DNA of 35,268 nt from the NCBI GenBank assembly GCA_020718605.1, contig DYRR01000004.1, positions 1-35,268 on the forward strand. The letters are read 5' to 3'. A program made the position numbers and the translations under genes. Each line of letters opens with the position of its first letter. Position 1 is the stretch's first letter. Source of the DNA: Chthoniobacter flavus (GTDB lineage Bacteria; Verrucomicrobiota; Verrucomicrobiia; Chthoniobacterales; CAKUMP01). The notes under the pieces are model-generated. The model worked only from the letters and a program-made list of their open reading frames with translations, had not been told where the DNA came from and ran no database searches. Shown here piece by piece: positions 26,813-35,268 of the stretch.

Positions 26813-27620
26813 GGCCGTGATGGTTTATCATGACTTGCAGCCGTGCGTCGAGCGCGGCCCAAAGCCTGTCGTGCTCCGCGATTCGTGTGTGAATTTCCCT
26901 GGTTTGTGCGGAGACCCATGCCTCGTCCGCAAGTTGGGCCCGCATGGTGAAGGGCGGCTGGCTTTCCACCTTCCCGATGCGCCGGAGCATCTCTGCGGTC
27001 TGCCGTTCAAAAATATCGCGCTGCCGCCGCAACTCCTCCAGTCCGGTCGCGCCGGGTGTTGCAGTGGAAGACTTCTCCGCGAGCAGGTTCAAGGCGCACA
27101 ACTCGTCCATGTCGCTGCCTTCGTAGGCGGCTTGCACGCGCAGCCATAGCCGCTTCCGGCCCTCATCCGGCTCGGGGTTGAGGTCGGGGTGCAGTTTTTT
27201 CACCAGTGCATGGTAGAGTTTCTTGATCTCGCGATTCGCCGCCGGAGAAAGGAGGTTCTGGAGGCGCGCCTCAGCGTCGGTGATCTGCTGCGCCGCCTCC
27301 TTGACCTTCTGCTGCCACGCGAGAAATTCGAGTTCGAGCATCCCCTCGATCTGCGCCCAGTCCGGCGCGTGGCCCTGGTTCAACGCCGCCTGCGCCAGTT
27401 CGAGTTTGCGCCGTGTCCGCGATGCCCGCACCTGCGCCCGCAGACATTCCAGTTCCCACCGGCCGATCTTCTTCTGGTAGAGCGCAAGCAGGTTCGGCTT
27501 GATGATGTGCAACAAGTCGTGCTCCTCGGTGAGCAGTTGCGCCAGCTCCTCGCGCAGCAGTGAGATCTCGTCGAGCAGCACCCGGCAGTCGGGGTGGATT
27601 TCAAGAGGTTGGTCGCTCAT
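26787..27620 (-). CDS. Coiled-coil protein with a DnaJ (J) domain
   Basis: REIKKLYHALVKKLHPDLNPEPDEGRKRLWLRVQAAYEGSDMDELCAL contains the HPD motif; flanking coiled coil; overlaps the HIRAN gene by 26 nt. Confidence 0.8.
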   Translation of the reverse strand: MSDQPLEIHPDCRVLLDEISLLREELAQLLTEEHDLLHIIKPNLLALYQKKIGRWELECLRAQVRASRTRRKLELAQAALNQGHAPDWAQIEGMLELEFLAWQQKVKEAAQQITDAEARLQNLLSPAANREIKKLYHALVKKLHPDLNPEPDEGRKRLWLRVQAAYEGSDMDELCALNLLAEKSSTATPGATGLEELRRQRDIFERQTAEMLRRIGKVESQPPFTMRAQLADEAWVSAQTREIHTRIAEHDRLWAALDARLQVMINHHGHGQIFGSN

Positions 27621-27698
27621 TTCCAGAAATAGCAGGTTGCGAGCATTCGGGGGTCTGACGAAGTGTGGGTGGGTTTGGTGGATTGCCGCACGGGCCGC

Positions 27699-30600
27699 TC
27701 AGCCCTGGGTGGCGTTGCGTTCGAGGAGACGGGCGGTGAGGGTTTTGGCGGGAAGGTCGGGCGGGAAACCGTAGGCTTCGGCGACCGCGGCGTCGAGGGC
27801 GGCATGCGCGGCGGCAAGCCATGCGGGACGGGTGTTGTAGAGCTTGGTGAGTGTGCGTTCCGCAAGCCGGGTCGCACACTCCGCATCGCGGGGCACAAGT
27901 CTCGGGTAACGCGCCATGCCGCCGGTCACATAACGCGCCCATGGACCATCGATGGAGGCCGGGAACTCCAGCACTTCCTCACGGGTCCACTCGGGCGGAT
28001 TGAGCCAGCGCCGCCGCAAGGTGTCCAGTTCCAGCGCCGCCGCCGAGATCCGCCCATGCTGCGCCTGCTGCCCGGACGTGAGTTCATCCGGCGGCATCCG
28101 GTGATCCCAAGGAAACGGGAAGGTCTCGAAACAGGTGGTGGGCGTGTAGCGAAAGCCGGATTCCTTTTCGCGCAACTGCGTGCCTTGCGCGAGCGACCAT
28201 GCTTCGTGGATGCGCGAATGCAGGACGCCGAAAAAGAAATCGTCGGAGCGGGCGAAGACGACCGTTTGGTCATCCGTGATCAGTGGCCAAGTGAACCATG
28301 AAAAAATGCGGTGTTTGGCGACTCGTGGCGTCGCAATAAAGCGGGGAAGATTGGAAATAGAAGCTCTCAACTCCGGGCGAATCCGCTGAAGCTTCCACCA
28401 GTTTTCTTTGAGCCATTTATTCCGGTTGGAATCCCGTGCGGGTTTCACCCTTGAGATGATAATTTCAAAAGGCTTTTCAAACATCTGCGCTTCCGCCCGG
28501 GTCATATCTGAATTATCGACCAGCCATCTTGGTTCACCGCGTCTCAAAATATCCATGCCGTTGCAGATCGGCTTGATGACATCGCTGTTGGGGAGTCCGT
28601 TGGGATTACCGGCCGAGGCCAACATCGCGCGGCCTTCCTCATCGGTGATGTCGAAACTTCCACCCTTGGTTACGCCGATAAAGCCAATACCGGAATTCCC
28701 CGGAAGGACGTTGGCGGTGGCGATATTTGCCGCCGCCGAAAGATTGGCATGGATTTCCCCGACCGGCACTCCATCGAGGACACAAAGGAGCGCGGGCGTC
28801 CCGCCCGCTTCGTTATCCAAATCGGGCGGGACGCCCGCGCTCCTTTGGGGAGCATTCCATTCCTTGCTGCAGAATCCGACCATCGAGATGTGGACGTTTG
28901 CGCCGTCGAGAATCCAATCGCGGTCGCTGACCGCAAAGAAGATGTCCCCCGATTCCTTGATGCGCTTGAGCACCTCGCGGTTTGCGCCGCCCCGGATGCC
29001 CTGGGTGGCGAGCAATCCGGCGCGCTTCACTTTGTCGTCCGCAATGAGTGCGCGGGTTTTCTCGAACCAATAGCAGCAGAGATCCGATTGCCCAGGAAGT
29101 CGGCCATGGAAAACCTTGCGAAGCGATTCCACGTAGTCATCGCCCAATTCACGCCGCATCATTTTGTCGCCCAGAAACGGCGGGTTTCCCACGACCACCA
29201 CCTCATGATCCGCACGGAACGTCGGCCACTGGCGTTCCTTTGGGTTGGCCGGATCGCTCAGGTCCAGCAGGGCGTCCATGAAATGGAAGTTCTCCAATTT
29301 TTTCAGCAGCGGGGTGGTGGTGAGCGGGTAGCCATTGCCCCGATGCCATTGCAGATAGCCGATCCAAAGCGTCATCTGCGCGAGTTCGAACGCGTAGGGA
29401 TTGATCTCGATGCCGTGGAATTGCCACGGGCCGATGCCGGGAAAAAAGCCGGTCTCCAGTCCGTCGCCGCCGCCGAAGAGGATGACTTCCTTTTCCAGAT
29501 CCTTGAGTTTTTGCAGGGCGATGTAGAGGAAATTGCCGGAGCCGCAGGCGGGATCGAGCACGTGCACGCGGGAGAGCCGGAGGAGAAAGGCGTGCTTGAG
29601 GCGTGCGCCTTCTTCGAGCGCCTTGCGCAGGGCGGGACCGGCGGGCGGCTTTGCAAAATCGGCGGGCTTGGGTGTCTTCTTTCCGGTGCGCAGCAGATGG
29701 GTGAGCGTGATTTTCAAAGACTCCCACTCGTGGCGCAGTGGCGCGAGCAGAACGGGGTCGATGAGATCCTCGATGTCGCGGCGTCCGGTGTATTCCGCTC
29801 CGAGCGCGGCGCGGGTGGCGGGATCGAGTCCGCGCTGGAAGAGCGTCCCAAAGATCGAAGCGTCCACCGCGCCCCAGTCGAGCCCGCAGGCGGCATGGAC
29901 AATGTCGAGTTCCGCCGGGGCAAGTTCAAGCACCGTGACATCGGAAAAGAGGCCGCCATTGAAGTGTCGGATTTTTTCGTATTGGAACTCGCCGCCGTCC
30001 GCCATGGCGCGGAACAATTCCCCGGCATACCGCGCGAAACGTTCGGGCTCGCCGCGGGTCTGGCCGACCAGCCGCGAGAACATGTCGGCGGGAAGCAGCC
30101 CGACATCCTCGGCAAACAGGCAGAAAATCATGCGGTCCAGGAAGCGGGCGACGGGTTCGGCGGGCTGACCGCGTCCGCGCAGGCTGCCGGCGAGTCCGGC
30201 GAGCGCGGAGGCCGCGTTGCGGGTCACCGTTTCGGACGTGATGCCCGGGCGGAGTTTGCCGGGGTTGTGAAACAGGGCGTGCAGGGTTTCGAGATTGCGG
30301 GGCTCGGCGAGACCGGCGGAGGTGATGCGCAGGACCCGTTCTGCCGTGCCAGTGAAGTTCGTGTGAATCTCGATGACATCCGTGTCGCAGACCACAAGCA
30401 GCGGCGGGTTTTCCAGCGAGGCGCGGTAGCGGAGCAGTTGATCGTAGGCTTTGGCGAGATTGGCATGGCGGCCTTTGTACTCGAAGGCAAAGGCGCCTTT
30501 TTTCCAGACATCCGCCCAACCGTCGCCGCCCCCGTGCTTTTCGACACCTTTCTCGAAGCAGAAGGATTCGCCGGTCGGGTCCAGTGCGGCGGGAGCGGGA

Positions 30601-30707
30601 TGGCCGGTCAGTGCGCAGAGATCGAGAAAATGCTGCTGGTAGGACGCCCGCTCCGAAAGATCGGTCTTTGCCCATTTCGCGATAAAATCCGCCACGGAAA
30701 GTGCCAT
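27699..30707 (-). CDS. MmeI-like Type IIL restriction-modification enzyme (N6-adenine methyltransferase with N-terminal nuclease)
   Basis: GWADVWKKGAFAFEYKG (PD-ExK-like), FLDRMIFCLFAEDVGLLP, HVLDPACGSGNFLYIALQ (motif I), FHGIEINPYAFELAQMTLWIGYLQW, VVVGNPPFLGDKMM (motif IV), YTPTTCFETFPFPW. Confidence 0.9.
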   Translation of the reverse strand: MALSVADFIAKWAKTDLSERASYQQHFLDLCALTGHPAPAALDPTGESFCFEKGVEKHGGGDGWADVWKKGAFAFEYKGRHANLAKAYDQLLRYRASLENPPLLVVCDTDVIEIHTNFTGTAERVLRITSAGLAEPRNLETLHALFHNPGKLRPGITSETVTRNAASALAGLAGSLRGRGQPAEPVARFLDRMIFCLFAEDVGLLPADMFSRLVGQTRGEPERFARYAGELFRAMADGGEFQYEKIRHFNGGLFSDVTVLELAPAELDIVHAACGLDWGAVDASIFGTLFQRGLDPATRAALGAEYTGRRDIEDLIDPVLLAPLRHEWESLKITLTHLLRTGKKTPKPADFAKPPAGPALRKALEEGARLKHAFLLRLSRVHVLDPACGSGNFLYIALQKLKDLEKEVILFGGGDGLETGFFPGIGPWQFHGIEINPYAFELAQMTLWIGYLQWHRGNGYPLTTTPLLKKLENFHFMDALLDLSDPANPKERQWPTFRADHEVVVVGNPPFLGDKMMRRELGDDYVESLRKVFHGRLPGQSDLCCYWFEKTRALIADDKVKRAGLLATQGIRGGANREVLKRIKESGDIFFAVSDRDWILDGANVHISMVGFCSKEWNAPQRSAGVPPDLDNEAGGTPALLCVLDGVPVGEIHANLSAAANIATANVLPGNSGIGFIGVTKGGSFDITDEEGRAMLASAGNPNGLPNSDVIKPICNGMDILRRGEPRWLVDNSDMTRAEAQMFEKPFEIIISRVKPARDSNRNKWLKENWWKLQRIRPELRASISNLPRFIATPRVAKHRIFSWFTWPLITDDQTVVFARSDDFFFGVLHSRIHEAWSLAQGTQLREKESGFRYTPTTCFETFPFPWDHRMPPDELTSGQQAQHGRISAAALELDTLRRRWLNPPEWTREEVLEFPASIDGPWARYVTGGMARYPRLVPRDAECATRLAERTLTKLYNTRPAWLAAAHAALDAAVAEAYGFPPDLPAKTLTARLLERNATQG
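28784..28846. repeat. 63-bp perfect palindromic element inside the MmeI-like CDS (21 codons, in frame)
   Basis: AAAGGAGCGCGGGCGTCCCGCCCG (28784-28807) N15 CGGGCGGGACGCCCGCGCTCCTTT (28823-28846): 24-bp arms, perfect. Encodes roughly QRSAGVPPDLDNEAGGTPALL. Confidence 0.85.
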
Positions 30708-30712
30708 GCCGC

Positions 30713-30742
30713 AGGCTATCCGTGGTTGGGCGGCGGATTCAA
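30713..30742 (-). promoter_or_regulatory. Predicted promoter TTGAAT-N18-TAGCCT for the MmeI-like gene
   Basis: Minus strand TTGAAT (30742-30737), 18 nt spacer, TAGCCT (30718-30713); ATG at 30707 only 5 nt past the -10. Confidence 0.5.
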
Positions 30743-30797
30743 GCCCGCAGAGCATCCGACGCGACGCCTGTGCCCGTGGTGGCGGGATGGTCGGGCT

Positions 30798-32333
30798 TCA
30801 ATGCCGGTCCGGGACGAATCGGCCCTGCCTTTTTGGCAGGGCGGCGGATAAAATGCGTTTCTCCGGTTTGTGTGCGGAAGCGAACGGTCGCAGAAGGGCG
30901 GGCAGTTCGCGGCGTCCGGCCCGCTCAAAATCGGCGGCGAGCGTCGTGCCCGCCTGTTCGCCGGAGATGCCTGTGATTTCGGTCAGATAAACATAGAGCC
31001 GCTCCGCCAGGGTGCCGAGGCTGATGCTGTCGGTGCGGCGCAGTTGGGCGAAAAGCCAGTCGGCGAATCCCATCAGGCAGACAAAAGGCGACGCTCCCGG
31101 AGTGCTCCAGAGCAGGGGAGTGCCGGCGAGGAAATTGCCGCTGTTGCCCACCAGATCCCAATAGCGGACAAACCGCCGCAACCGTTGCATCGTCGGGAAA
31201 TCGATGAGGCGGTTTTTCAGGATTTCGTAAGGCGGGTCCGGCGACCACACCATGGCCCACTCCGCATCGTGCCGGGCGATGGGCACTCCGCGCAGGCGCT
31301 TGAGAATGCCGACCTGGATCTCCTGCGGTCCGAGCCCGATAAGCCGGTCGAATCCGCGCCCGAAACTCTCCATGTCCTCACCGGGCAACCCGACGATGAG
31401 ATCGGCATGCACATGAACTCCTGTCCGTTCCCGCAGAAACCGGAAGTTGTCCTCCAGGCGGTCCATGTTCTGCCTGCGGCTGATCCGTTGAGCCGACGCT
31501 TCGTTGAATGTCTGAATGCCGACTTCGAACTGCAGCGAGCCGGGCGGAAATTTCGCGATCATTTCGCGCAATGCCTCCGGCAGGCGGTCGGGGACCATCT
31601 CGAAATGCACAAACAATCCCGGGGTGAACCGGGCATGAAAAAATTCCAGAATCGCGCGGCCGGTGGCGATTTGCAGATTGAAGGTGCGATCCACAAACTT
31701 GAACTGCCGCCCCCCCCTCGCGAGCAGGGTTTCCATGGAGGCCAGAAACGGATCGAGCGCAAATTGCCGCACCGGGATATCGAGCGAGGACAGGCAGAAC
31801 TCGCAGGAAAACGGACATCCCCGCGACGCTTCCACGTAAAGAATCCGGTGGGCGATGTCCTCGTCGGTGTAATACGCGTAGGGTGTCTCCAGCCTGGCCA
31901 CGTCGGGAAGCTCCGAAGCGATGATTTTTTCCGGAAGCGGATCCCCGCGGAGCAGGTGTGCGCAGATTTCCGCAAATTTCAGATCGGCCTCGCCGGTGAT
32001 CACGTGATCCGCCAGGGCCGTGATGCGCTGTTGTTCCGTCTCGAAGCTCACTTCCGGGCCGCCCAGAATCACGGGGAGATCGGGCCGGATGCGTTTGAGC
32101 AGGCCCACAAGCTCCGTCGTCGGCCCGACGTTCCAGATATACACCCCAAGACCCACGATCCGGGGTTGGAGCGCCAGGATGGCTTCGGCGATTTCCAGCG
32201 GACGCTGTTTTATCTCAAATTCGACGATGCGGGCGGAATCGCGCAGCGGTCCCAGATTGGCGTAGAGATAGCGGAGCCCGAACGAGGCATGGATATAACG
32301 GGCGTTGAGCGTGGCGAGAACGATGTCGGGCAT
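30798..32333 (-). CDS. B12-binding domain radical SAM protein
   Basis: N-terminal B12-binding-like domain ([39 protein letters not shown]), [18 protein letters not shown] (CxxxCxxC), [19 protein letters not shown]. Confidence 0.92.
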   Translation of the reverse strand: MPDIVLATLNARYIHASFGLRYLYANLGPLRDSARIVEFEIKQRPLEIAEAILALQPRIVGLGVYIWNVGPTTELVGLLKRIRPDLPVILGGPEVSFETEQQRITALADHVITGEADLKFAEICAHLLRGDPLPEKIIASELPDVARLETPYAYYTDEDIAHRILYVEASRGCPFSCEFCLSSLDIPVRQFALDPFLASMETLLARGGRQFKFVDRTFNLQIATGRAILEFFHARFTPGLFVHFEMVPDRLPEALREMIAKFPPGSLQFEVGIQTFNEASAQRISRRQNMDRLEDNFRFLRERTGVHVHADLIVGLPGEDMESFGRGFDRLIGLGPQEIQVGILKRLRGVPIARHDAEWAMVWSPDPPYEILKNRLIDFPTMQRLRRFVRYWDLVGNSGNFLAGTPLLWSTPGASPFVCLMGFADWLFAQLRRTDSISLGTLAERLYVYLTEITGISGEQAGTTLAADFERAGRRELPALLRPFASAHKPEKRILSAALPKRQGRFVPDRH

Positions 32334-32345
32334 GGTGGGGGTGCC

Positions 32346-33467
32346 TTATGTGTAAAGGCGGGTTACCCGCTGCTGGATGCCGGTGAAGATTTCCCAGGGA
32401 ACCGTTTCGGCCCGGTGCGCCAGTTCCCAGGCCGGAATGCACTCGTCGCCCTGCCGCCCGAGCAGCACCGCGCTGTCGCCCGCCCTCACTCCGGGCACCG
32501 CCGAGACATCCACCACGATCTGATCCATCGTGATCCGTCCCAGCACCGCGCACCGTCTGCCCCCGAGCAGAACCACGGAACCGCGCCCGGAGAGAATGCG
32601 CGGGTATCCGTCGGCATACCCGGCCGCCAGCGTGGCCACCCGCATCGGTTGCCCGGACACAAAGGTTCGTCCGTAGCTGATCCCCTGTCCGGCCTGGATA
32701 TCCCGCACCAGACCGACACGGGTCTGCCACTCCAGCGCGGGCTGCAGCATGTCTTGGAATTCCGGCAACGGCGACACACCGTACAGCGCGAGGCCCGCGC
32801 GGATCAGATCCGGGGCATGGTCGGGAAAAACCAGCGCCCCGGCGCTGTTGAGTGCGTGGGACATCCGGATCGAGGGACAGGCGTTCCGCACGGCGGCCGA
32901 TAAACCGGAAAATTGCGCGAGTTGGGCGGCGGTGAACTCCGCGTCTTCATCGGCGGAGGGCAGGTGGGTCGCAAATCCCGTGATCCGCAGGCCCGGCAGC
33001 GCGGCGGCGGCTCTTGCGAATTCCACCGCATCGCCGGGTGTGATCCCGGCGCGTCCCATACCGGTATCCACCGCAAGATGCGCTTCCATCCCGCTCGATC
33101 CGGCGAGCACGGAAAACGCCCGGGCCTCCCCGATGTCGGAGAGCACCGGAATAAATCCCGCCGCAGCGACTGCGGCGCGCTCATCCGGCATCACGGGACT
33201 CAGGACAAATACCGGTGTATTCACATGACAGTCCCGCAGTTGCAGGCCCTCTGCGAGATTGGCCACGCCGAACATGGCCACTTCGCCGCAAAGGGCATTG
33301 GCAACCCCGGCCAGACCGTGTCCGTAGGCGTCCGCTTTCACCACCGCCATCACCTGCGCACGGCCGCCCGTGCGCCGCTTGAGCGCGGCCAGATTGTGCC
33401 GGAGTGCCTGTGTGTCGATCACGGCACAACAACGCGGGGCGGGCAACGGCGGAGTGGGATTTGTCAC
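32346..33467 (-). CDS. alr: Alanine racemase
   Basis: VMAVVKADAYGHG (PLP Lys), FATHLPSADE, YGVSPLPEF, GQGISYGRTFVSGQPMRVATLAAGYADGYPR, VLGRITMDQIVVDVS; GTG start. Confidence 0.96.
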   Translation of the reverse strand: MTNPTPPLPAPRCCAVIDTQALRHNLAALKRRTGGRAQVMAVVKADAYGHGLAGVANALCGEVAMFGVANLAEGLQLRDCHVNTPVFVLSPVMPDERAAVAAAGFIPVLSDIGEARAFSVLAGSSGMEAHLAVDTGMGRAGITPGDAVEFARAAAALPGLRITGFATHLPSADEDAEFTAAQLAQFSGLSAAVRNACPSIRMSHALNSAGALVFPDHAPDLIRAGLALYGVSPLPEFQDMLQPALEWQTRVGLVRDIQAGQGISYGRTFVSGQPMRVATLAAGYADGYPRILSGRGSVVLLGGRRCAVLGRITMDQIVVDVSAVPGVRAGDSAVLLGRQGDECIPAWELAHRAETVPWEIFTGIQQRVTRLYT

Positions 33468-33889
33468 AAACGGCTTTTCCTTTCGAGCCGCAATAAGGAC
33501 ACGGTCAGGGTCAAAAGCGCAAGCGCGCGCATCAGGGCGATGCCGGTTCCCGTGTCGCCATACCGTCCGAAACACCCGCACTCCACATCCAGCCCGCGCA
33601 GCAGAGCCGAGGCGAGGGCCAGCGAGAAGAGGGCAAACATCGCGCAGGCAATGCGCACGGCACCCGCACGCATCGGTCGCGCCCAGAGCACCCCCGCCGT
33701 CACAATCTCCAGCCACGGAAGATACAGCGCACCGGCTGCGGCAACCGGCCATGGCACGAGATGAAACGCAAAGATGCTCCGCGCAAACATCGCGGGATCG
33801 GCAACCTTCATCAGTCCGGCAACAAGCAGCGCGGCGGAGAGGATCGCCCGCGCAACGAATGCGGCGGTCAATGGGAAAGAGCGTGCCAT
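33464..33889 (-). CDS. MauE/DoxX-like membrane protein
   Basis: Four hydrophobic segments, LMKVADPAMFARSIFAFHLVP and ECGCFGRYGDTG motif; 4 nt overlap with alr. Confidence 0.8.
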   Translation of the reverse strand: MARSFPLTAAFVARAILSAALLVAGLMKVADPAMFARSIFAFHLVPWPVAAAGALYLPWLEIVTAGVLWARPMRAGAVRIACAMFALFSLALASALLRGLDVECGCFGRYGDTGTGIALMRALALLTLTVSLLRLERKSRL

Positions 33890-34314
33890 GCGTCGATGCC
33901 TCCGTGCAGAATGTGAATCTCCCCAAGATCGGAGGACCCGGCCCGCAGTCGCCGGGCGACGCTGCGGCTGGCATCGCACCCGCCCCCGCCGCAATAGACC
34001 ACCACACGCATCCCGGGCTGCCATGCGTCCAGAAAACCGTCGAGAAGATCCTCCCACTGTTCCTCATTCAACAACACCGCACCGGGAATGTGGCTCCGGT
34101 CGAACTCCGCCCGGGACCGGGCATCCACCCACAGCACGGGACCGGACCATGCGGCAATCTGTGACGCCGTCACCTCATCCGCCCGGGGTGCGGGCCGCGT
34201 CCAATCGGGCCGCGACGGATGCACCCAGGTGCTCACCACGGCCGGCAACAGTGCCAGAACGCACAACCGGACCGCCTGTTCCCACGGATGCCATGCCGGG
34301 CGGGGCTCTTTCAT
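33868..34314 (-). CDS. Membrane-anchored rhodanese-like protein
   Basis: PVLWVDARSRAEFDRSHIPGAVLLNEEQWEDLL and VVVYCGGGGCDASRSVARRLRA...ILHGGIDAWHA; N-terminal TM. Confidence 0.88.
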   Translation of the reverse strand: MKEPRPAWHPWEQAVRLCVLALLPAVVSTWVHPSRPDWTRPAPRADEVTASQIAAWSGPVLWVDARSRAEFDRSHIPGAVLLNEEQWEDLLDGFLDAWQPGMRVVVYCGGGGCDASRSVARRLRAGSSDLGEIHILHGGIDAWHALSH

Positions 34315-34958
34315 TTCACCCGGGCCCGCACTTTGAAGACCATGGGCGTGCCGGAAGAAGCATCGGAGAACAACGTGATCGTGGCCCGCCCTTTCTTCAA
34401 TGGAGCGGAGGGAGTTACCGTGACCTCGTATTCACGGCCCGGTTCGATCGGGGCAAGTTCGGCGCGGAACGCCGGATCGGAACTCTCCACACGCACGATG
34501 CGGAGGGGTTCCGCGCGGATGACCTTGAGGCGCGTTTTTTGTGCGGAGGCGGGCTCGTCCGACTTCCAGAGCAGGATGGAGCGGTCCAGATCCGCGACGT
34601 CTTCGATACTCACATAAAGCGGGACGAGATATTTGGCGGGTTCGTCCGTGCGGATCTCGATCGCCTTGCGCTGGAGACCGCGCCGGTCGCCGACGTTGAA
34701 CACCACGGAGAGCCGCGCGGTCCCGCCTGCCTGGAGAACATCCGGCTCCAGTCTGGACGAGGTGCAGCCGCAGGAGTTCAGCAAATGACGCACGGTCACG
34801 GGGGTGGTGCCCGCGTTCCGGACCTCGACAACGCCCTCCACGGTGTCATCCCCGGACTGGGCCGCGAGTTCGAGAACCGCAGGGCTCCACTCCAGGCCCG
34901 CGCGCAGGGGCGTGGCAATCCCAGCGGGCAGGAGGCAGAAAATCAGAATGCGGAACAT
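34311..34958 (-). CDS. DUF1573 domain secreted protein
   Basis: Signal peptide; EGVVEVRNAGTTPVTVRHLLNSCGCTSSRLEPDVLQAGGTARLSVVFNVGDRRGLQRKAIEIRTDEP. Confidence 0.85.
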   Translation of the reverse strand: MFRILIFCLLPAGIATPLRAGLEWSPAVLELAAQSGDDTVEGVVEVRNAGTTPVTVRHLLNSCGCTSSRLEPDVLQAGGTARLSVVFNVGDRRGLQRKAIEIRTDEPAKYLVPLYVSIEDVADLDRSILLWKSDEPASAQKTRLKVIRAEPLRIVRVESSDPAFRAELAPIEPGREYEVTVTPSAPLKKGRATITLFSDASSGTPMVFKVRARVK

Positions 34959-35268
34959 GGCGGGGCATTCTTTAACAGCACCGACAACGGCAGGCAATCT
35001 GTTACCGGCGATGATCTGATCGTAAATTCCGCTGTATTCGGGCCGTTCTTGCAGTGTCTTCTGAGAGGCACTTTCCGATGAGTGAGGTGGGGCAGCGCGG
35101 TGGAAGTTGCGGTTCAGCACGTTTTTTTGCAAAAGCTCCGTCAAGCCGGAGCAATCCAAAGCGGGCTTCGCCCGCGAAATTTACCACTATGAAAATGATT
35201 TTTCTTCGATTCGGGATAGGGGTCAGTCCGAGCATTTGATCATTTTTGCTTTGAGTGCTCTTGTTTCC

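Noticed and set aside
30822-30842. Perfect stem GCCCTGCC-TTTTT-GGCAGGGC as a terminator
   Set aside because: Lies within the last codons of the radical SAM CDS and lacks a T-tract downstream on the minus strand.
28749-30851. 700-aa plus-strand ORF
   Set aside because: Antisense shadow of the MmeI-like gene; low-complexity, no domain motifs, typical of GC-rich coding DNA.
30870-32903. 677-aa plus-strand ORF
   Set aside because: Antisense to radical SAM and alr genes, which have clear catalytic motifs.
35002-35239. Short ORFs 35002-35235 (-) and 35054-35239 (+)
   Set aside because: No family resemblance, overlap hairpins, near window edge.
1-35268. CRISPR arrays, tRNA and rRNA genes
   Set aside because: No regularly spaced direct repeats, no cloverleaf or rRNA-like sequence noticed on reading; tRNAscan/CRISPR finders would be decisive.

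Overview
GC-rich bacterial chromosomal window, probably from Verrucomicrobiota or a relative (inferred from gene content and repeat style, not proven). The left edge (1-1807) is a collapsed Type I restriction-modification locus: hsdM with internal deletions, fused in frame to dinD, then hsdS and other remnants. Mostly intact genes follow: ruvA(-); a secreted hypothetical plus divergent alkaline phosphatase; terC; a minimal oadG plus oadB; ilvD; two tandem GspE/PilB ATPases; exbB-exbD-TPR protein; a minus-strand operon fmdB / zinc-ribbon / hypothetical / polytopic membrane protein; an ArnA-like epimerase; folD; a vapBC-like TA pair; an rsmA-NUDIX fusion; a DUF697 protein with no P-loop; a HIRAN / J-domain / MmeI-like Type IIL RM gene set; and a 5-gene minus cluster DUF1573 / rhodanese / MauE / alr / B12-radical SAM. 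The most notable signals are: (1) two copies of a ~110-120 bp nested palindromic MITE-like element with matching terminal inverted repeats and 8-9 bp flanking direct repeats; (2) a 63 bp perfect hairpin sharing that element's core, sitting in frame inside the MmeI-like gene as a 21-codon insert; (3) sigma70-like promoters placed so that vapB, the MmeI-like gene and folD would be leaderless or nearly so; (4) the uncommon RsmA-NUDIX fusion; (5) the MmeI-like / J-domain / HIRAN neighbourhood as a candidate undescribed system. All calls are by eye from translations; no database search was run.
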